DNA from: Tritrichomonas musculus | Taxonomy: Eukaryota > Parabasalia > Tritrichomonadida > Tritrichomonadidae | Reading direction: 5' to 3' | Length of the DNA stretch: 64,000 bases | Assembly (NCBI GenBank): GCA_039105265.1 | Contig: JAPFFF010000008.1 | Location: 2,232,001-2,296,000 of the forward strand | Shown here: piece after piece, positions 61,855 through 64,000 of the stretch | How positions within the stretch are numbered: position 1 is the first letter of the stretch | Layout: every line of letters starts with the position of its first letter | The notes under the pieces: model-generated | What the model was told of the DNA's origin: nothing | Databases searched by the model: none | What the model saw: the letters and a program-made list of their open reading frames with translations, nothing else | Program-made: the position numbers and the translations under genes

Positions 61855-62430
61855 TCATGGAAGTTTATATCTTTTGAAAAGCTCTGATGAGAGTTGCACA
61901 AGCGTTTGTTCCAATCTATCATTAACAATAACTAAATCCCAAACAGATTTGTTTTCTTCAAATCTTCTCATTTCCTCTTCTGCTGTGCGCATTCTCTTTT
62001 GAACCAATTCGTCAGATTCAGTGCCACGTTGACGAAGTCGTCTCTCCAAAGCTTGGAGAGACACGGGTCTGAGAAATATTATAAATGGTTTGAGATGAGA
62101 TTTGGAGACATTTATTGCACCATCAATGTTAAGATCAAGGATGCAAATTTTTCCAGAATTTTCAACTTCATTTATAGATTCAAATGATGTTCCATAGTAA
62201 TTTCCATGCACTTCAGCATATTCAAGAAACTTGTTGTTTTTTATCATATCTTCAAACTTCTCACGATCAACAAAATGATAGTTGACTCCATTAACTTCAC
62301 CCTCTCTTGGTGAACGTGAAGTATGGCTTACACTGTAAGCAAAACGATCTGGATACATTTCTCGAAGCTTATTGATGATCGTGTTTTTTCCAATTCCAGA
62401 TGGACCGACGAACACAACAGGCTTTGACAT
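61855..62430 (-). CDS. GUK1: Guanylate kinase
   Basis: 191 residues, the full length of a soluble guanylate kinase, which phosphorylates GMP (dGMP) to GDP with ATP. This is vital in trichomonads because they salvage purines. P-loop GPSGIGKNT (9-17), GMP-binding SHTSRSPREGE (35-45) and GVNYHF (48-53), EVHGNYYGTS (about 72-81), ILDLNIDG (about 95-102) and lid RLRQRGTES (about 131-139) are all in order. The residue after the P-loop Lys is Asn16, where Ser or Gly is usual. Convergent with the DOCK-like gene. Stop TAA/TGA-type at 61855; start ATG 62430. Confidence 0.95.
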   Translation of the reverse strand: MSKPVVFVGPSGIGKNTIINKLREMYPDRFAYSVSHTSRSPREGEVNGVNYHFVDREKFEDMIKNNKFLEYAEVHGNYYGTSFESINEVENSGKICILDLNIDGAINVSKSHLKPFIIFLRPVSLQALERRLRQRGTESDELVQKRMRTAEEEMRRFEENKSVWDLVIVNDRLEQTLVQLSSELFKRYKLP

Positions 62431-62939
62431 TAAAATTTTTCAACTTTCGTTGGTCAACTAAAACTTTTCTTTCAAAATTTCAATGAACTCTTAAATTTTT
62501 CAATGATAAACGTACGTAAGTATCTCAATTTTCAATTAAGGAAGGGCCGTTTTTTAATTCTAATTGATAACAAAAGATCACCCTCATTCATTGAGAGTTA
62601 ATTGCTAAAATTTATAAATTTTAGATCTTGATTATTTTTATCATGATTTATGAGTCAAATAAGAGTTTTTTTATATTTTTTTGAAAATTGTTTTTAATTT
62701 AAAATATGCCCTTATCAGTAATCTCATTGATAATAAATTAATAACTTACAATTAGCCAATTAAAAATTCTTACTTAGTTTTAAACAATGGTATATTGTTG
62801 GATGGTCTTTTAACAAGAGGAAACAAATCAATCATTAGCTAAGCTTTGCCCATTTGAAAATGGCTTAAAGTATTAATTATAATTTATTTAAAAATCGACC
62901 TAAAAATGATAGAATAATGATAGAAAATAAAATATTGGA
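62431..62939. other. Intergenic upstream of guanylate kinase and of the RNA candidate
   Basis: 509 AT-rich bases with no ORF. The guanylate kinase promoter must lie in the left part. Nothing else recognised. Confidence 0.45.
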
Positions 62940-63060
62940 GGATAAGGAGCATGGAAGCACGGGCATCATGCACTGTAGCCACCGAAATGTATCTGTTTTC
63001 CTAAGGATAAAAGCGCACCTGCGTACATCCGCTGGTTAAAACAGAGAATGGCCAAGTCTA
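62940..63060. ncRNA. Candidate structured RNA gene, unassigned
   Basis: About 120 bases of roughly balanced base composition stand out sharply from AT-rich flanks and have no long ORF. Read on the plus strand they fold into a 5' hairpin (GCATG/CATGC, about 62949-62971) and a long nested hairpin: GCCA/TGGC (about 62978 with 63049), CTGTTTTCC/GG-TTAAAACAG (about 62993 with 63035), GGAT/ATCC and a GCGC-ACCT-GCGT tetraloop tip (about 63013-63024). Nested pairing over 75 bases is unlikely by chance in this background. I tested by eye tRNA (no A/B boxes), 5S, U1, U2, U4, U5, SRP and found no full match. ACAGAGAA (63041) recalls U6 and RNase MRP motifs but the context does not fit. Strand not certain. 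Confidence 0.42.
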
Positions 63061-63122
63061 AGAAAAAGTTATAGATTAATTGAAATTTTGTATATAAATT
63101 CATTATTAAAAATATGTAATAT

Positions 63123-63208
63123 CTCTGGTATTTAATTTAAAAATTAAATAATAAACCTTATTTAATTTTCTTTTCTATTTGAACAATTCTCTGGTATTTA
63201 ATTTAAAA
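63123..63208. repeat. 20-bp direct repeat, 66-bp spacing
   Basis: CTCTGGTATTTAATTTAAAA occurs at 63123-63142 and again at 63189-63208, just right of the RNA candidate and upstream of nothing recognised. May be a duplicated flank. Confidence 0.7.
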
Positions 63209-63395
63209 TTCAATCAAAAGAATATTCATAATGGTCATGTGATTGCCTACATCAAATTGCAAAAACATAAATAAAATAAGATATTACTAATATTCTAATA
63301 TAGTATAGCAGAGATTTTTCAAATTTATTTTTTAATTTAATGAATAATTATTTACTTTATTTATCTTTTTTTGAAAAAAGTTTAAGAAAAAACAC

Positions 63396-64000
63396 TTATA
63401 CAAAGTATTGGGGTAATTTTGATTCTGGTATGCTTCCACGAGCGCATGCTGGAGCTTCTTTAAAGATTTTGAACTTTGTTTTATCTGAATTTGTAATTTC
63501 AAAAACAGATGCAAGGTTCCCACTACGGTAACAATAGTTTGGAGCAGACCAAACTGTGTATAAAGCGCCGTCAAACCATTTTTCAAAGCCGTCGTTTGCA
63601 ACTTGGTGAGCTCTGCATATAAAGCGTAAATTATTTTGCTGTAAAAACTTATGAGTGACATCACCGCCAAAAACAAATCCAGCTCCACGCTGTGATTCTT
63701 TAAATCCTTCAACGTTTTCAGGATCTGACCAGAGAACATCTGAGAAAAGACCATCTTGAGGAGGCTCTTTTTTCCTATCTATGTCCTTTAAGTCATCAAT
63801 ACTCTTTAATGATGGGCTAAGTCCACCGTGCACACAAAATATTTTATCATCAATAACTGCTGCAATTGGAAGATTGCAAAAAACTTCTAAACATTTGTTA
63901 TAAATGATTGGATCATTGTACTTACGGCTAACTTCGTCATAAAAGCCGTAATCTTCTGTAACTTGTTGGCTTTCATGATTTCCACGAAGAAGATAAATCT
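63396..64000 (-). CDS. PPP-family Ser/Thr phosphatase catalytic subunit, PP4/PP6-like (5' end outside window)
   Basis: The frame is open to the right edge, so about 200 C-terminal residues are visible of a ~305-residue enzyme. Signature residues in order: LLRGNHES (metal/catalytic His motif, at the window edge), DYGFYDEV, FCVHGGLSPS, the WSDP loop (LWSDPENVEGF), RGAGFVFGGDVT, ICRAHQ and VWSAPNYCYR. The C-terminus LPQYFV resembles the (D/P)YFL tails of PP2A, PP4 and PP6 that are methylated and bind regulatory subunits, but ends in Val instead of Leu. NNLRFICRAHQ and GNLASVFEI are closest to PP6/PP4 by eye. Dephosphorylates Ser/Thr in nucleus and cytosol. TAA stop. Confidence 0.93.
   Translation of the reverse strand, partial: IYLLRGNHESQQVTEDYGFYDEVSRKYNDPIIYNKCLEVFCNLPIAAVIDDKIFCVHGGLSPSLKSIDDLKDIDRKKEPPQDGLFSDVLWSDPENVEGFKESQRGAGFVFGGDVTHKFLQQNNLRFICRAHQVANDGFEKWFDGALYTVWSAPNYCYRSGNLASVFEITNSDKTKFKIFKEAPACARGSIPESKLPQYFV

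Noticed and set aside
63035..63051. U6 snRNA, because of ACAGAGAA
   Set aside because: The conserved sequence after the box (AGC triad and internal stem-loop) is missing and upstream sequence does not match.
62940..63060. tRNA, 5S rRNA or SRP RNA
   Set aside because: No A/B box, no 5S core, and although CTGTAGCC after a small hairpin recalls the SRP Alu domain, no S-domain (GGAG loop and AGCAGGUC-like bulge) follows.
1..64000. Spliceosomal introns (GTATGT ... ACTAACACACAG type)
   Set aside because: All recognised genes read through in one frame and I saw no paired splice motifs inside them.

Overview
The window is about 64 kb of very AT-rich, intron-poor nuclear DNA from a protist, most likely a parabasalid (trichomonad, perhaps Tritrichomonas-like). 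I infer this from the single-exon eukaryotic genes, the very short 5' leaders with TCA-type initiator motifs just before many start codons, the trichomonad-style multi-pass PAS/cyclase-like membrane protein, the many DDE transposons and the long poly-T runs. The genus is a guess; the eukaryotic nature is certain. No bacterial operon logic applies.

Cellular genes, left to right: the C-terminal half of the transcription elongation factor SPT6 (1-2232, cut by the window edge); a Rav1/DMX-like V-ATPase assembly factor (2907-8291); ribosomal stalk protein P2 (10441-10758); a diverged MED14-like Mediator subunit (12128-15133, minus) divergent from clathrin heavy chain (15485-20605); the H/ACA snoRNP factor NAF1 (20970-21707); a small two-helix membrane protein; an R2R3-type Myb factor; a long coiled-coil protein; tubulin cofactor A; a BRSK/SNF1-type kinase; an eIF4G-like MIF4G protein; and a secreted/ER thioredoxin-fold protein without a CXXC site (31370-32950). 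To the right of the mobile region lie SEY1/RHD3 (ER-shaping GTPase), a coiled-coil protein, a basic unknown protein, a 1590-residue membrane protein with PAS and degenerate cyclase-like domains, a DOCK-like Rho-GTPase exchange factor, guanylate kinase, a candidate structured RNA (about 62940-63060) and the C-terminal part of a PP4/PP6-like phosphatase that runs off the right edge.

The accessory region is 33.9-45 kb. Its left part (33897-40537) is a virus-like or Maverick/polinton-like remnant. On the plus strand are two tandem paralogues of a fibre-like coiled-coil protein with another structural-looking gene between them. Converging on them from the minus strand are an SF2 DEAH helicase carrying every helicase motif but split by one in-frame TAA, and a short ORF. 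All in-frame stops inside these genes are TAA or TAG and the recognisable gene ends are TGA. That pattern could mean plain decay, or DNA from a virus or host in which TAA/TAG encode glutamine. The right part holds a transposase relic (41233-41622), a complete pogo/Tigger-like DDE transposon with terminal inverted repeats and an internal 30-32 bp satellite array (41856-44529), and a 390-bp MITE. A second 390-bp copy of this MITE lies inverted at 8905-9294, beside another small inverted-repeat element.

Starts were moved to the first ATG where an open frame began with TTG or GTG. Homology calls are by eye from motifs; no database search was possible.
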